DNA of 11,789 nt from CAZFBR01 sp035353495 [NCBI: uncultured bacterium] (GCA_964517215.1 CAZFBR010000106.1:1-11789), one strand, 5' to 3'. Counted from the first letter of the stretch, positions 1-7,586 are shown. Notes: generated by a model from the letters alone, not told the origin. Numbers and translations: made by a program.

Positions 1-74
1 CTTAACAGCAGCCCGATAAGCGTCTTCACGCTGACGTAAAACGATACTCCGACAGCGGATACGGGAGGATAGGC

Positions 75-875
75 ATGCAGGTGTTCACCTACTGGGCGCG
101 GGCGCAGGCGGAGCTCACCATCGACGGCAAAAGGACGCCGGCGCGATTCTGGGGCGGGTCGGATCTTTCCGCGGACGATGCGCAGCGGCAGGCGCTGGCC
201 AACGTCGTCGCGGTCCAGCGCCGCATCGACAGCGGGGGCAAACGCGACGACAGCTACACCGTCGCGATCCGCGAGGAACTGCTCGACCGCATCAGCGAAC
301 GGGCGGTGATCACGCGCAACCATTACGGCGCGCATGTGCTGAATACGGCCGACCGCATGATTTTCGATATCGATGAGCCGCCCACGACGCTGTGGGATCT
401 GTTCACGCGCAAAACCCCAACATGGCAGGAGGCGCGTCTGCGGCAGGTGCTCACCCGCTGTCATGCCGTACTGGGCAATCCCGCCGCCGGCTTTCGCCTG
501 TACCGGACCCACAAGGGCTTTCGTGTCATCGTCACCGGTCCGGCGTTCAGGCCGGGCGACGCGCAGGCGGGAATGATCGCCACCCGGCTGAACACCGACC
601 GGCTCTACTGGCAGCTCTGCCTGCGGCAGGACTGCTACCGCGCGCGGCTGACGCCCAAGCCCTTCCGCATGAAGCACCGGACGATAAAGATCAGGCTGGG
701 CGCGGCGCAGCCGTCGGCAGACGAGATCCGCGCCTGGAACGACAGTTATGTGTCGGCGGCGCGGGCCTTCAGTGTCTGTACGTACCTGTTCACCATCGGC
801 GACACGACCGTCGACCGGCTGACCGCGCTGCATGACGACTACACCGGCGCCGGCGCGGGCCGGCCCCTGGCATAG
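75..875 (+). CDS. Conserved protein of unknown function
   Basis: 266 residues. The start at 75 follows a GGGAGG ribosome site at 63-68 with good spacing. I recognise the sequence style of a widespread uncharacterised bacterial family but know of no assigned function. Visible landmarks are an aromatic N-terminus (VFTYWARA, residues 3-10), a basic mid-region ending in VITRNHYGAHVLN (about 78-90), an acidic FDID at 97-100, YRTHKGFRVIVTG at 143-155, and a conserved-looking CYRARLTPKPFRMK at 187-200. There is no signal peptide or membrane segment, so it is probably cytoplasmic. The order of a D-x-D acidic pair on a beta strand followed by a strand with H-x-G-x-R loosely recalls archaeo-eukaryotic primase-like folds; this is my inference and is weak. 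The stop is 10 bases before the flavodoxin start and overlaps that gene's ribosome site, so the two are very likely co-transcribed. Confidence 0.85.
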   Translation: MQVFTYWARAQAELTIDGKRTPARFWGGSDLSADDAQRQALANVVAVQRRIDSGGKRDDSYTVAIREELLDRISERAVITRNHYGAHVLNTADRMIFDIDEPPTTLWDLFTRKTPTWQEARLRQVLTRCHAVLGNPAAGFRLYRTHKGFRVIVTGPAFRPGDAQAGMIATRLNTDRLYWQLCLRQDCYRARLTPKPFRMKHRTIKIRLGAAQPSADEIRAWNDSYVSAARAFSVCTYLFTIGDTTVDRLTALHDDYTGAGAGRPLA

Positions 876-885
876 GAGGAAACGC

Positions 886-1365
886 ATGGCACGCATTCTG
901 GTGGCATACTATTCACGCAGCGGCAATACCCGGCAGATGGCCGAAGCTGCGGCGCGGGGCGCGGAAGAGGCGGGTGCAGCGGTGACGCTCAAGGCGGCGG
1001 CAACGGTCACGCCGGACGATCTGCTCGCGCACGACGGGATCATGGTCGGCTCGCCCACCTATTACGGCGGCATGGCCTGGGAAGTGAAGAAGATGTTCGA
1101 CGACAGCGTCAAAGTGCATCGCAAACTGGAAGGGAAGGTGGGCGCGGCGTTTAGCACGTCGGCCAATATCGGCGGGGGAAATGAGACGACCAACCTCGCC
1201 ATCATCCAGGCCATGCTCATCCACGGCATGATCGTCCCCGGAATTCCGCTGGGCGATCATTACGGGCCGGTGGGCATCAATGCCCCCGATGACCGGGCGC
1301 TGACCCAGGCGCGCCACCTCGGCAAGCGCGTGGCAGTGCTGGCGCAGCAGCTGTTTCCCGCATGA
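886..1365 (+). CDS. Flavodoxin / WrbA-type flavoprotein
   Basis: 159 residues, cytoplasmic. I chose the ATG at 886 because AGGAGGA (874-880) sits just upstream and the flavodoxin fold begins at once (MARILVAYYS); an upstream in-frame ATG at 832 would only add low-complexity residues inside the preceding gene. The FMN phosphate loop is SRSGNT at 10-15, the second flavin loop GSPTYYGG at 55-62, and the third loop STSANIGGGNETT at 90-102. These match the flavodoxin-like NAD(P)H:quinone oxidoreductase (WrbA) group, which binds FMN and carries out quinone or general redox reactions. At 159 residues it is shorter than classical WrbA (about 200), so a general flavodoxin role is also possible. It sits between the unknown gene at 75 and rtcB on the same strand. 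Confidence 0.88.
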   Translation: MARILVAYYSRSGNTRQMAEAAARGAEEAGAAVTLKAAATVTPDDLLAHDGIMVGSPTYYGGMAWEVKKMFDDSVKVHRKLEGKVGAAFSTSANIGGGNETTNLAIIQAMLIHGMIVPGIPLGDHYGPVGINAPDDRALTQARHLGKRVAVLAQQLFPA

Positions 1366-1450
1366 GCCGGCACGGCAGACCGACGATGACGCCGGCGGCA
1401 GAGAACCGATCGGGCAGTGCAGCGGCAGCGGGTGCGGGTGGCATCAGCTG

Positions 1451-2593
1451 ATGAACGTCATCACCGGGGACGGGGTGCCGATCAAGGCCTGGCTGGACGA
1501 TATCGAACCGGGCGCGCTGGCGCAGGCGCGCAATCTGGCCACACTCCCCTTCGCGTTCCGCTGGATCGCGCTGATGCCCGACTGCCATCAGGGGTTCGGC
1601 ATGCCGATCGGCGGGGTGCTGACGACAGACGGAATGGTGATACCCAACGCGGTCGGGGTTGATATCGGCTGCGGCATGGCGGCGGTGCGCACCTCCCTGA
1701 CGGCCATGGACATTGAGACGCGCAAGCGGATCATGGGTGCGATCCGGCAGCAGGTCCCGGTCGGCTTCAATCACCATCGGACCGCGCAGGACTGGGACGG
1801 GTTCGACCGCGCGCCCGATCTGCCGGTGATCCAGCGGGAGCTGGCCTCGGCCCGCCGCCAGCTCGGCACGCTCGGTGGCGGCAACCATTTCATCGAACTG
1901 CAGCAGGGGGACGACGGGCGGGTGTGGATCATGCTGCACAGCGGCAGCCGCAACTTCGGGCTGCAGGTTGCGCGGACTTACCACGCCCGGGCGCAGGAAC
2001 TGTGCGCGCGCTGGTGCTCCGCATTGCCCGACCGCGACCTCGCGTTCATGCCGGCGGACTCGCCCGACGGCCGCGAGTACCTCGCGGCGATGGAGTATTG
2101 CCTCGACTTTGCGCAGGCCAACCGGCAGCTGATGCTGCAGCGGATCATCGCCATCGTGCGGGAAGCGACCGGCGCCGCGACCGATGCGGCGGTCAACATC
2201 CATCATAACTACGCCGCGCGGGAAACGCATTACGGGCATGAGGTGCTGGTGCACCGCAAGGGGGCGACGCGGGCGACGGCGGGCCTGCGCGGGATTATCC
2301 CGGGCTCGATGGGCACGGCGAGCTATATCGTCGAAGGGCTGGGCAATCCCGAGAGCTTCATGTCCTGCTCGCACGGCGCCGGGCGGCGCATGGGGCGCAA
2401 GGAGGCGACACGCACGCTGGATATGCGGGCGGAGCAGGAGAAGCTGGCGGGGATCGTTCACGGCCTGCGCACGCCCGCCGATCTCGAAGAGGCGCCCGGC
2501 GCCTACAAGGATATCGACGCCGTGATGGCGCAGCAGCGCGATCTGGTCCGGATTGCGGTGCGCCTGACGCCACTCGCGGTGGTCAAGGGCTGA
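1451..2593 (+). CDS. rtcB: RtcB family RNA-splicing ligase
   Basis: 380 residues, cytoplasmic. RtcB joins RNA 2',3'-cyclic phosphate or 3'-phosphate ends to 5'-OH ends using GTP and Mn(II), in tRNA or RNA repair. Signature motifs run in the expected order: PDCHQGFGMPIGG (43-55), VGVDIGCGM (68-76; Asp71 and Cys74 are metal ligands), LGGGNHFIEL (141-150; His146), LHSGSRNFG (162-170; His163), NIHHN (249-253), PGSMGT (284-289) and SCSHGAGRRMGR (305-316), whose His308 should be the guanylylated residue. It ends in VVKG, as RtcB proteins usually do. All visible catalytic residues are present, so it is probably active. The start is the ATG at 1451; the ribosome site is weak (GGTGG near 1437). No archease, RtcA or RtcR gene is visible nearby. 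Confidence 0.95.
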   Translation: MNVITGDGVPIKAWLDDIEPGALAQARNLATLPFAFRWIALMPDCHQGFGMPIGGVLTTDGMVIPNAVGVDIGCGMAAVRTSLTAMDIETRKRIMGAIRQQVPVGFNHHRTAQDWDGFDRAPDLPVIQRELASARRQLGTLGGGNHFIELQQGDDGRVWIMLHSGSRNFGLQVARTYHARAQELCARWCSALPDRDLAFMPADSPDGREYLAAMEYCLDFAQANRQLMLQRIIAIVREATGAATDAAVNIHHNYAARETHYGHEVLVHRKGATRATAGLRGIIPGSMGTASYIVEGLGNPESFMSCSHGAGRRMGRKEATRTLDMRAEQEKLAGIVHGLRTPADLEEAPGAYKDIDAVMAQQRDLVRIAVRLTPLAVVKG

Positions 2594-2721
2594 GGCCCGG
2601 CAGTGGAGAATGCGGGTGCGCTGCGATTCGCCGGCAGCGCAACTGGCGCCGGCCCGATGCTGATGCCGGCGGCGGCGGCGATTGCGCGCTCGCGGCACGC
2701 CGCACCGAAGGAGGAAAAGCG

Positions 2722-3513
2722 ATGAAACCGCAATGGCAGCGCCGGGTCGAGCGGCTGCTCGAGCCGCTGGCTGTGCCGAATGTCACCGGCTATCTGGTCG
2801 GCATGCAGTTCCTCTGCCTGATCGTCGCCATAGCCCGGCCGGCGCTCTATGCCGCACTGCCGCTGCAGGCGGGGCTGGTGCTGCAGGGGGAGTGGTGGCG
2901 GCTGATCAGTTTCGTGGCCATTCCGCCGACCGACAGTATGCTGTGGGCGGCGTTTGCCTGGTATCTGTTCTGGCTGATGGGCACGGCGCTGGAAGGGCAT
3001 TGGGGCACGATCCATTACAATCTGTTTCTGCTGACCGGCTGGCTGGCGACGGTGGCGGCGGCGTTCATCATTCCGGATGCGGAATTCGGCAATCTCTTCA
3101 TCGGCGGCGCGGTCTTTCTGGCGTTCGCGCGGCTGTACCCCGAATTCGAGCTGGCCCTCTTTTTTGTGCTGCCGGTGAAGATCAAGTGGCTGGCGCGGCT
3201 GACCTGGCTGATGTACGGGCTCAGTGTCCTGCTGGGCGACTGGCCGCAGCGGCTCATGGTGCTCGCAGCGACGGGCAATTACCTGCTGTTCTTCGGCAGG
3301 GACATCTGGCTGACCATGCGCTCCCGCGAGTGGCGCATGCGCAATCAGGCGGCGGCGTTCGTGGTGCAGCATCAGGCGCGGCATACCTGTGCCGTCTGCG
3401 GGATTACCGACAAAACGCATCCGCGCACCGACTTCCGCTACTGTTCCGGATGCAAGCCCGCGCGGGCCTACTGCCCCGAGCACCTGCCGACTCATGAACA
3501 TCGTCGCGACTGA
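2722..3513 (+). CDS. Pseudo-rhomboid membrane protein with C-terminal zinc ribbon
   Basis: 263 residues, inner-membrane. The start at 2722 follows AAGGAGGA (2708-2715). About six hydrophobic segments lie between residues 23 and 195. Rhomboid-like landmarks are GEWWRLISF (56-64), which matches the L1-loop entry seen in rhomboids, and GTALEGHWGTIHYNLF (87-102). At the place where rhomboid proteases have GxSG the sequence reads IGGAVF (127-132), with no serine, and no partnering histidine is evident, so I infer a non-proteolytic pseudo-rhomboid. After the last membrane segment comes a cytosolic-type tail with HTCAVC (221-226) and YCSGC (240-244), followed by CPEH (251-254): a four-cysteine zinc ribbon plus an extra Cys/His. 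The gene is co-oriented with rtcB and 24 bases upstream of the PBP gene. Partner and function are unknown. Confidence 0.85.
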   Translation: MKPQWQRRVERLLEPLAVPNVTGYLVGMQFLCLIVAIARPALYAALPLQAGLVLQGEWWRLISFVAIPPTDSMLWAAFAWYLFWLMGTALEGHWGTIHYNLFLLTGWLATVAAAFIIPDAEFGNLFIGGAVFLAFARLYPEFELALFFVLPVKIKWLARLTWLMYGLSVLLGDWPQRLMVLAATGNYLLFFGRDIWLTMRSREWRMRNQAAAFVVQHQARHTCAVCGITDKTHPRTDFRYCSGCKPARAYCPEHLPTHEHRRD

Positions 3514-3537
3514 CCGCCGCGGGGTGGGTTTCCCGGG

Positions 3538-5571
3538 ATGCCGCGGGCCGCGAATGACGGCGCCGTAATGCTGCGTTTCCCGGCTGCGCTGACGGCATGG
3601 TGCCGCCGCGCGGTGGTGCGCCGCACCGTCGCCGCCGTGCTGACGGGTCTGGTGCTGTTTGGCGGCGCGGTGTACGTCGCTGCCCGCTCCCTCTGGCCAT
3701 ATCCGGTGGCACGGCTGGCGCCGGAGAACACGGTATCACGCCGTTTCCTCGACCGGCATGGCCGCGACCTGCGGGTGCTGGCGCTGCCCGACGGGACGAA
3801 GGGGGACTGGGTGGCGCTGGCCGAGATGGGGCCGTGGCTGCCGCTGGCCACGCTCGCCATTGAGGATCATCGCTTCTTCTGGCATCCCGGCATCGATCCG
3901 CTGGCGACGGTGCGCGCGGCGCTGGGGAATATCGTCAGCGGCCGGGTCGTGGCGGGCGGGTCGACCATCAGCCAGCAGCTGGCCCGGCTGCTGCGCGGGG
4001 ATACCACCCGCGGATCGTGGCGGCTGAAACTGAGCGAAGCATGGGATGCGTTGCGGCTGGAACGCGCGGTGGACAAGCGCACCATCCTCGAGCAGTATCT
4101 TAATCGCGCCCCGTACGGCAGCCAGTGCCGCGGGGTGCGCCCGGCGGCAGCGCTCTATTTCGGCAAGAGCCCGGACAAACTATCGCCGGGCGAGGCGGCC
4201 ATGCTGGCGGGCTTGACCCGCGCTCCTGATGCCTATTCGCCCTATGCGCATCCCGACCGCGCCCGCGCCCGCCGCGATACGGTGTTGGCCCGTATGCGCG
4301 ATCTGGCCTATCTGAACGGCGAGGAGTATGCGCGCGCGGCGGGAGAATCGCTGGCCGTGCAGCCCGCGCGCAGTGTCTGGCGGGCGCCGCATTTCCTCGC
4401 CGCACTGGCGAACGGTCGGCTGGACACCCTGCCGGTCGGCAGCGCGCCGGTGCGCACCACCCTCGACCTCGACGTGCAGACCGCCGCGGAAGGGCTGCTG
4501 CGCAGCCATCTGCGTTCACTGGAGCGGCATAATGCGCATCAGGCCGCCCTGGTGGTGCTCGACGCGCAGTCGGGCGACATCCTTGCCTGGGTCGGTTCGC
4601 CCGATTTCTTTGCCGGTTCGCAGGTCGATGGCGTGCTGGCCCGGCGCCAGCCGGGTTCGGCGCTCAAGCCGTTTACCTATGCCCTGGCCTTTGCCGCCGG
4701 CCGGACCCCGGCGGATCTGGTTGCCGATGTGCCGATTACCGGGCTGGCCGACGGGTTCAGTCCGGAGAATTACGACCGTGAATACCACGGGCCGGTGCGC
4801 ATGCGCGAGGCGCTCGCCTGCTCCTACAATATCCCTGCCGTGCGGACGCTCAAGGATTATGTCACAACGGGCCGCCTGCTTGAGTTCCTGCGGGGAGCGG
4901 GGTGCGCCTCGCTCGACCGGCCGGCGGGGCATTACGGGCTGGCCCTCACGTTGGGGGCGGGTGAGGTGACGCTGCTCGAGCTGGCGCGGGCCTATGCGCT
5001 GCTGGCGCGCGGCGGCCGCATCCTGTCCGCGCGGGCGCTGACGGCAACGCCTGTTGCGGCGGGCGCGACGCTGCTGCCGGTTGAGGCCGCCGCGCTGGTG
5101 ACCTCAATCCTCAGCGATGAAAATGCGCGTGTGCGCGAATTCGGGCACAGCAGCGCGCTGCGGCTGGCATTCCCGGCGGCAGTCAAAACCGGGACCTCGA
5201 AGGATTATCGTGACAACTGGTGCGTGGGCTACACCCCGCGGCATGTGGTGGCGGTCTGGACGGGTAACTTCGACGGTGCGCCGATGCGCGACTGTTCCGG
5301 GGTTACCGGCGCCGCCCCGCTCTGGCAGGCAGTGATGCGGCTGGTGGGGGCGGGTGACGGCAGCTTTGCCATCCCGGCCACCCTGAGTGCCGCAACCATC
5401 TGCCCGCTCTCCGGCGGGCGGGTCGGACCGGCCTGCCCGGGGAGCATGCGCGAATGGTTTCATGCCGACGCCATGCCGTCCGGCACCTGCGACTTCCATC
5501 GCCGCAGCGGCGCCGGCATTGTTGAACAGATCCCAATAGAATACTGCACCGACGGCTACCGCACCCGCTGA
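3538..5571 (+). CDS. pbpC: Bifunctional penicillin-binding protein, PBP1C class
   Basis: 677 residues, anchored in the inner membrane by a segment at about 31-50, with the rest in the periplasm. It polymerises lipid II and cross-links peptidoglycan. The glycosyltransferase (GT51) domain shows IEDHRFFWHPGID (108-120; catalytic Glu109), GGSTISQQLAR (140-150) and ILEQYLNR (183-190). The transpeptidase domain shows QPGSALKPF (371-379; Ser374 nucleophile, Lys377), SYN (429-431) and KTGTSKDYRDNW (550-561). The SALK motif and the tail pattern CPLSGG...CPG fit PBP1C. E. coli PbpC is about 770 residues and ends in a BiPBP_C domain; here the protein stops about 100 residues short. No alpha-2-macroglobulin gene, a frequent neighbour, is present. 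The start is uncertain: ATG 3538 has only a weak GGGTGGG upstream, and ATG 3568 is an alternative. Confidence 0.93.
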   Translation: MPRAANDGAVMLRFPAALTAWCRRAVVRRTVAAVLTGLVLFGGAVYVAARSLWPYPVARLAPENTVSRRFLDRHGRDLRVLALPDGTKGDWVALAEMGPWLPLATLAIEDHRFFWHPGIDPLATVRAALGNIVSGRVVAGGSTISQQLARLLRGDTTRGSWRLKLSEAWDALRLERAVDKRTILEQYLNRAPYGSQCRGVRPAAALYFGKSPDKLSPGEAAMLAGLTRAPDAYSPYAHPDRARARRDTVLARMRDLAYLNGEEYARAAGESLAVQPARSVWRAPHFLAALANGRLDTLPVGSAPVRTTLDLDVQTAAEGLLRSHLRSLERHNAHQAALVVLDAQSGDILAWVGSPDFFAGSQVDGVLARRQPGSALKPFTYALAFAAGRTPADLVADVPITGLADGFSPENYDREYHGPVRMREALACSYNIPAVRTLKDYVTTGRLLEFLRGAGCASLDRPAGHYGLALTLGAGEVTLLELARAYALLARGGRILSARALTATPVAAGATLLPVEAAALVTSILSDENARVREFGHSSALRLAFPAAVKTGTSKDYRDNWCVGYTPRHVVAVWTGNFDGAPMRDCSGVTGAAPLWQAVMRLVGAGDGSFAIPATLSAATICPLSGGRVGPACPGSMREWFHADAMPSGTCDFHRRSGAGIVEQIPIEYCTDGYRTR

Positions 5572-5623
5572 TTATTTTGACGGGCTTGGGGCAGGAGTTG
5601 CCACAGGAGTCGCCCGGGCCACC

Positions 5624-5650
5624 CCCCGCCAGCAACTGCAGGAGGCGGGG
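5624..5650. terminator. GC hairpin between convergent genes
   Basis: CCCCGCC (5624-5630) and GGCGGGG (5644-5650) form a perfect 7-bp stem with a 13-base loop, in the gap between the convergent pbpC (ends 5571) and MATE (ends 5716) genes. There is no T-run on either side, so it is not a classical intrinsic terminator; it may only stabilise the 3' ends of the mRNAs. Confidence 0.35.
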
Positions 5651-5715
5651 TCTGCGTACCGGTGACCGCGCCGGCGTCGTGCGCTGTCATTGCACTGCGG
5701 CCGGCCGGCGCTGCG

Positions 5716-7083
5716 TCAGGTGAGCAGCCGGCGATGGCGCCACGTGCCGGCGCGGAAGCGCAGCCAGAGCACGAGCATGAGAATGACGACGTAGACGGCA
5801 AGACAGGCAAAGGCCCAGACAATCGTATGCCGCAGAACGCCCACGACCAGCCAGGTCAGCGGCACGAAGAAGAACCACGCCGTGATGATGGCGGTTACCG
5901 CCGGGAATATTGTGTCGCCCGAACCGCGCAGCGCCCCGGTGATTACGACGCTGGCGGCGTCGAACAGGTTGTACAGCACGATGACCGGGATGATGGCGGT
6001 CCCGAATGCCAGTACCTGCGCGAAGACCGCGTCGGGCATGGTGTCGCCGCGGAACAGGCCGAGCATGAGACGCGGAAAGCCGAGCAGAAAGAGTGCTCCG
6101 GCCGTCTGGAACAGCCAGCCGAGGTGCAGTGCGCGATAGGCGTAGCGCATCGCCGCCGCCTTGCGTTCCGCGCCCAGCGACTGGCCGACCAGTGTGGCGG
6201 TGGCGGTGCCCAATCCGAGCATGGGGAGGAAGAGGATCGAATTGATGGAGAGCAGGATATTGCCGGTCATCTGTTCGATGGTGCCGTTCCGCCCGATAAT
6301 GAAAATGAAGGCGGTAAACGAGCTGAGGTCGAGCAGATTCTGCAGTCCGGCGGGCAGGCCGTAGCGCAGCAGCTTGGCCAGCACCGTGCGGTCGGGCCGC
6401 CAGGCGGCGCGGGTTTGATAGGCCGCGGCATACGGGCGGGAGAGAAAGCGGGCCAAGAGCACGGCACAGACGACGATATTGGCAATGACGGTGGCGATGG
6501 CCGAGCCGGCAATCCCCAGCGCCGGCAGGCCGCCGACCCCGAAGATCAGGCAGTAGTTGGCGGGGATATTGACCAGATTGGCGATCAGGTTGGCCACCAG
6601 CACGATGCGGGTATGCCCCAATCCGCTGAAGAACCCGGCCAGCGCATTATGCAGCAGCAGAAAGAGCGCGCCCACCGTGAGAATGCCGTAGAACTCGTGT
6701 TCCGCAACCACCACCGCCGGGTCATGCCCGCTGTGGGCGAGCAGCCAGAACCCGAGCGGCACGCAGCAGAGGAAGAGCGGATAGCTGGCCAGCGCCAGCC
6801 AGATCCCCTGCCAGGCGCTGCGCCCGCAGGCCGCCGGCTGCTTCGCCCCGAAATGCTGGGCGACCAGCGTCGAGACAAACTGCACGGTACCGAGGAAGAC
6901 GGTGGCGAAGGTGAAGTTGAGGATCCCCGCCGGGCCCGAGGCGGCGATGCTGACCGGATCGTGCCAGGAGAGAAAGACCCGGTCGGTGAACTGCATCAGC
7001 GTATACGACGCCGAGGTCAGCATGAGCGGCCAGGCGATGCGCAGGATGGAGGCGTAGGACTGACGCAGGGTTTGCGGCGGCAT
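5716..7083 (-). CDS. MATE-family multidrug/Na+ (or H+) exporter
   Basis: 455 residues with about 12 hydrophobic segments, inner membrane. MATE transporters export cationic drugs, peptides or metabolites using Na+ or H+ gradients. The N-terminal half begins with RIAWPLMLTSASYTLMQFTD (15-34), the typical first-helix pattern with a conserved P and the MxxxD that follows. The second half restarts with LLRYGLPAGLQNLLDLSSF, the internal repeat expected of the family, and contains GQSLGAERK, the counterpart of AQHFGAKQ in the first half. Length and duplicated topology match NorM/DinF-type members. The start at 7083 lacks a good ribosome site, but the stop of the small peptide gene lies only 26 bases upstream, so translation may depend on coupling. 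Substrate is unknown. The long + strand frame opposite it is antisense. Confidence 0.92.
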   Translation of the reverse strand: MPPQTLRQSYASILRIAWPLMLTSASYTLMQFTDRVFLSWHDPVSIAASGPAGILNFTFATVFLGTVQFVSTLVAQHFGAKQPAACGRSAWQGIWLALASYPLFLCCVPLGFWLLAHSGHDPAVVVAEHEFYGILTVGALFLLLHNALAGFFSGLGHTRIVLVANLIANLVNIPANYCLIFGVGGLPALGIAGSAIATVIANIVVCAVLLARFLSRPYAAAYQTRAAWRPDRTVLAKLLRYGLPAGLQNLLDLSSFTAFIFIIGRNGTIEQMTGNILLSINSILFLPMLGLGTATATLVGQSLGAERKAAAMRYAYRALHLGWLFQTAGALFLLGFPRLMLGLFRGDTMPDAVFAQVLAFGTAIIPVIVLYNLFDAASVVITGALRGSGDTIFPAVTAIITAWFFFVPLTWLVVGVLRHTIVWAFACLAVYVVILMLVLWLRFRAGTWRHRRLLT

Positions 7084-7109
7084 GACGGGGAGCGGTCGGC
7101 TGGGGCGCG

Positions 7110-7241
7110 CTACGTGACCGAATCGGTGATCTGGTCGTTGACCGACGTGGGAAACGCCCCGCCGCTGACGCGCAGCAGATCCTGGTCAGTCGTCAGCACG
7201 GGCGCTGATTCGGGAATCGGGGAAAGCGGGTTCGTCGCCAT
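7110..7241 (-). CDS. 43-residue peptide: double-glycine leader pattern and RebB-like tail
   Basis: 43 codons starting at the ATG at 7241, with GGAGGG (7255-7250) as ribosome site 8 bases ahead and a strong promoter (7297-7268) just upstream, so I regard it as a real gene despite its size. Residues 1-15 are proline-rich. Residues 16-28 (LTTDQDLLRVSGG) have hydrophobic residues at -4, -7 and -13 before a Gly-Gly pair, resembling leaders cut by C39 peptidase transporters. The remaining 15 residues are AFPTSVNDQITDSVT. That tail also resembles, from memory, the conserved start of RebB/R-body proteins (VNSQITDAVT), which normally continue for about 50 more residues; here a TAG ends it. It could be a secreted or modified peptide precursor, or a truncated rebB relative. 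The MATE exporter follows by 26 bases and may be co-transcribed. Confidence 0.6.
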   Translation of the reverse strand: MATNPLSPIPESAPVLTTDQDLLRVSGGAFPTSVNDQITDSVT

Positions 7242-7267
7242 GCGGTGCACCCTCCATGAGTAGTTGC

Positions 7268-7297
7268 AGTATATCAGCCGGCACCCGGCAACGTCAA
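7268..7297 (-). promoter_or_regulatory. Sigma-70-type promoter for the peptide-MATE unit
   Basis: On the - strand TTGACG (7297-7292), an 18-base spacer and TATACT (7273-7268). The expected transcript start near 7261 leaves a leader of about 20 bases containing the ribosome site of the 43-residue gene. The -35 box lies in the loop of an inverted repeat (7284-7290 with 7307-7313, CCCGGCA/TGCCGGG). Confidence 0.6.
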
Positions 7298-7525
7298 CCG
7301 TCGGGATGCCGGGAGTCGACGGGTAGCAGCGAGATTGGGTAAAACCAAAAGTAAGTACATCTGCATTCCACCTGATAGTACAACTAATACTCCGCTCGGG
7401 ATGTCAACGCACTTGTCAATTATATGAGCAGTCCATAACAGGAAATTGACGCCGAGGAAAATAACAAGTAACCAGCGGATGATGCGCCGTTGATTATAGT
7501 GATAAAACACCGCACCCATCACCAT
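7274..7525 (-). CDS. Small hydrophobic protein, start possibly lost by frameshift
   Basis: 83 residues as drawn from the ATG at 7525; unrecognised. It has two hydrophobic stretches, around 18-34 (IRWLLVIFLGVNFLLW) and 44-65, suggesting a two- or three-pass inner-membrane protein. The frame stays open upstream and encodes another hydrophobic run (RCFFLLFPMVMGAVF) back to a TGA at 7579. An ATG at 7580 with GGAAGG ahead of it is out of frame by one base; removing one base from the three-T run at 7575-7577 (an A run on the coding strand) would join it in frame. So the gene may be frameshifted, or the start may be internal (ATG-GTG-ATG at 7525). Its last codons run into the GC-rich promoter of the next unit. 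Base composition is lower in GC than in the flanking blocks. Confidence 0.4.
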   Translation of the reverse strand: MVMGAVFYHYNQRRIIRWLLVIFLGVNFLLWTAHIIDKCVDIPSGVLVVLSGGMQMYLLLVLPNLAATRRLPASRRLTLPGAG

Positions 7526-7543
7526 CGGAAACAGCAGAAAGAA

Positions 7544-7583
7544 GCAGCGCGAAGTTGGCCGCTGAGTTTCTTGATTTCATTTG
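7544..7583 (-). repeat. Partial attC-like site (half copy)
   Basis: On the - strand GGCCAAC (7560-7554), TTC, then GCGCTGC (7550-7544) match the left core and left stem arm of the two complete sites; the right arm and right core are not recognisable. The bases ahead of it (7583-7561) also match the spacer before the site at 9050. Its sequence is part of the upstream open frame of the ORF at 7274-7525, so a deletion or recombination has probably joined the two. Confidence 0.5.
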
Positions 7584-7586
7584 GGC

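Noticed and set aside
1-74. Open - strand frame reading FYVSVKTLIGLLL, recalling an AI-2E-type transporter helix
   Set aside because: Only about 24 codons, overlaps the ribosome site and start of the gene at 75, and no upstream part of such a gene is readable; likely chance or too short to call.
832-885. Upstream in-frame ATG giving the flavodoxin 18 more residues
   Set aside because: It lies inside the previous gene, adds Pro/Ala/Arg filler before the conserved MARILVAYYS, and has no ribosome site, unlike ATG 886.
1277-3501. Long - strand open frames (473 and 332 codons) opposite rtcB and the pseudo-rhomboid gene
   Set aside because: Arg/His/Pro-rich antisense frames typical of GC-rich DNA; the + strand frames carry recognisable families.
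5662-7263. Long + strand open frame (533 codons) opposite the MATE gene
   Set aside because: The translation is low-complexity Gly/Gln/Glu/Arg, the mirror of a GC-rich hydrophobic gene, while the - strand frame gives a clear MATE transporter.
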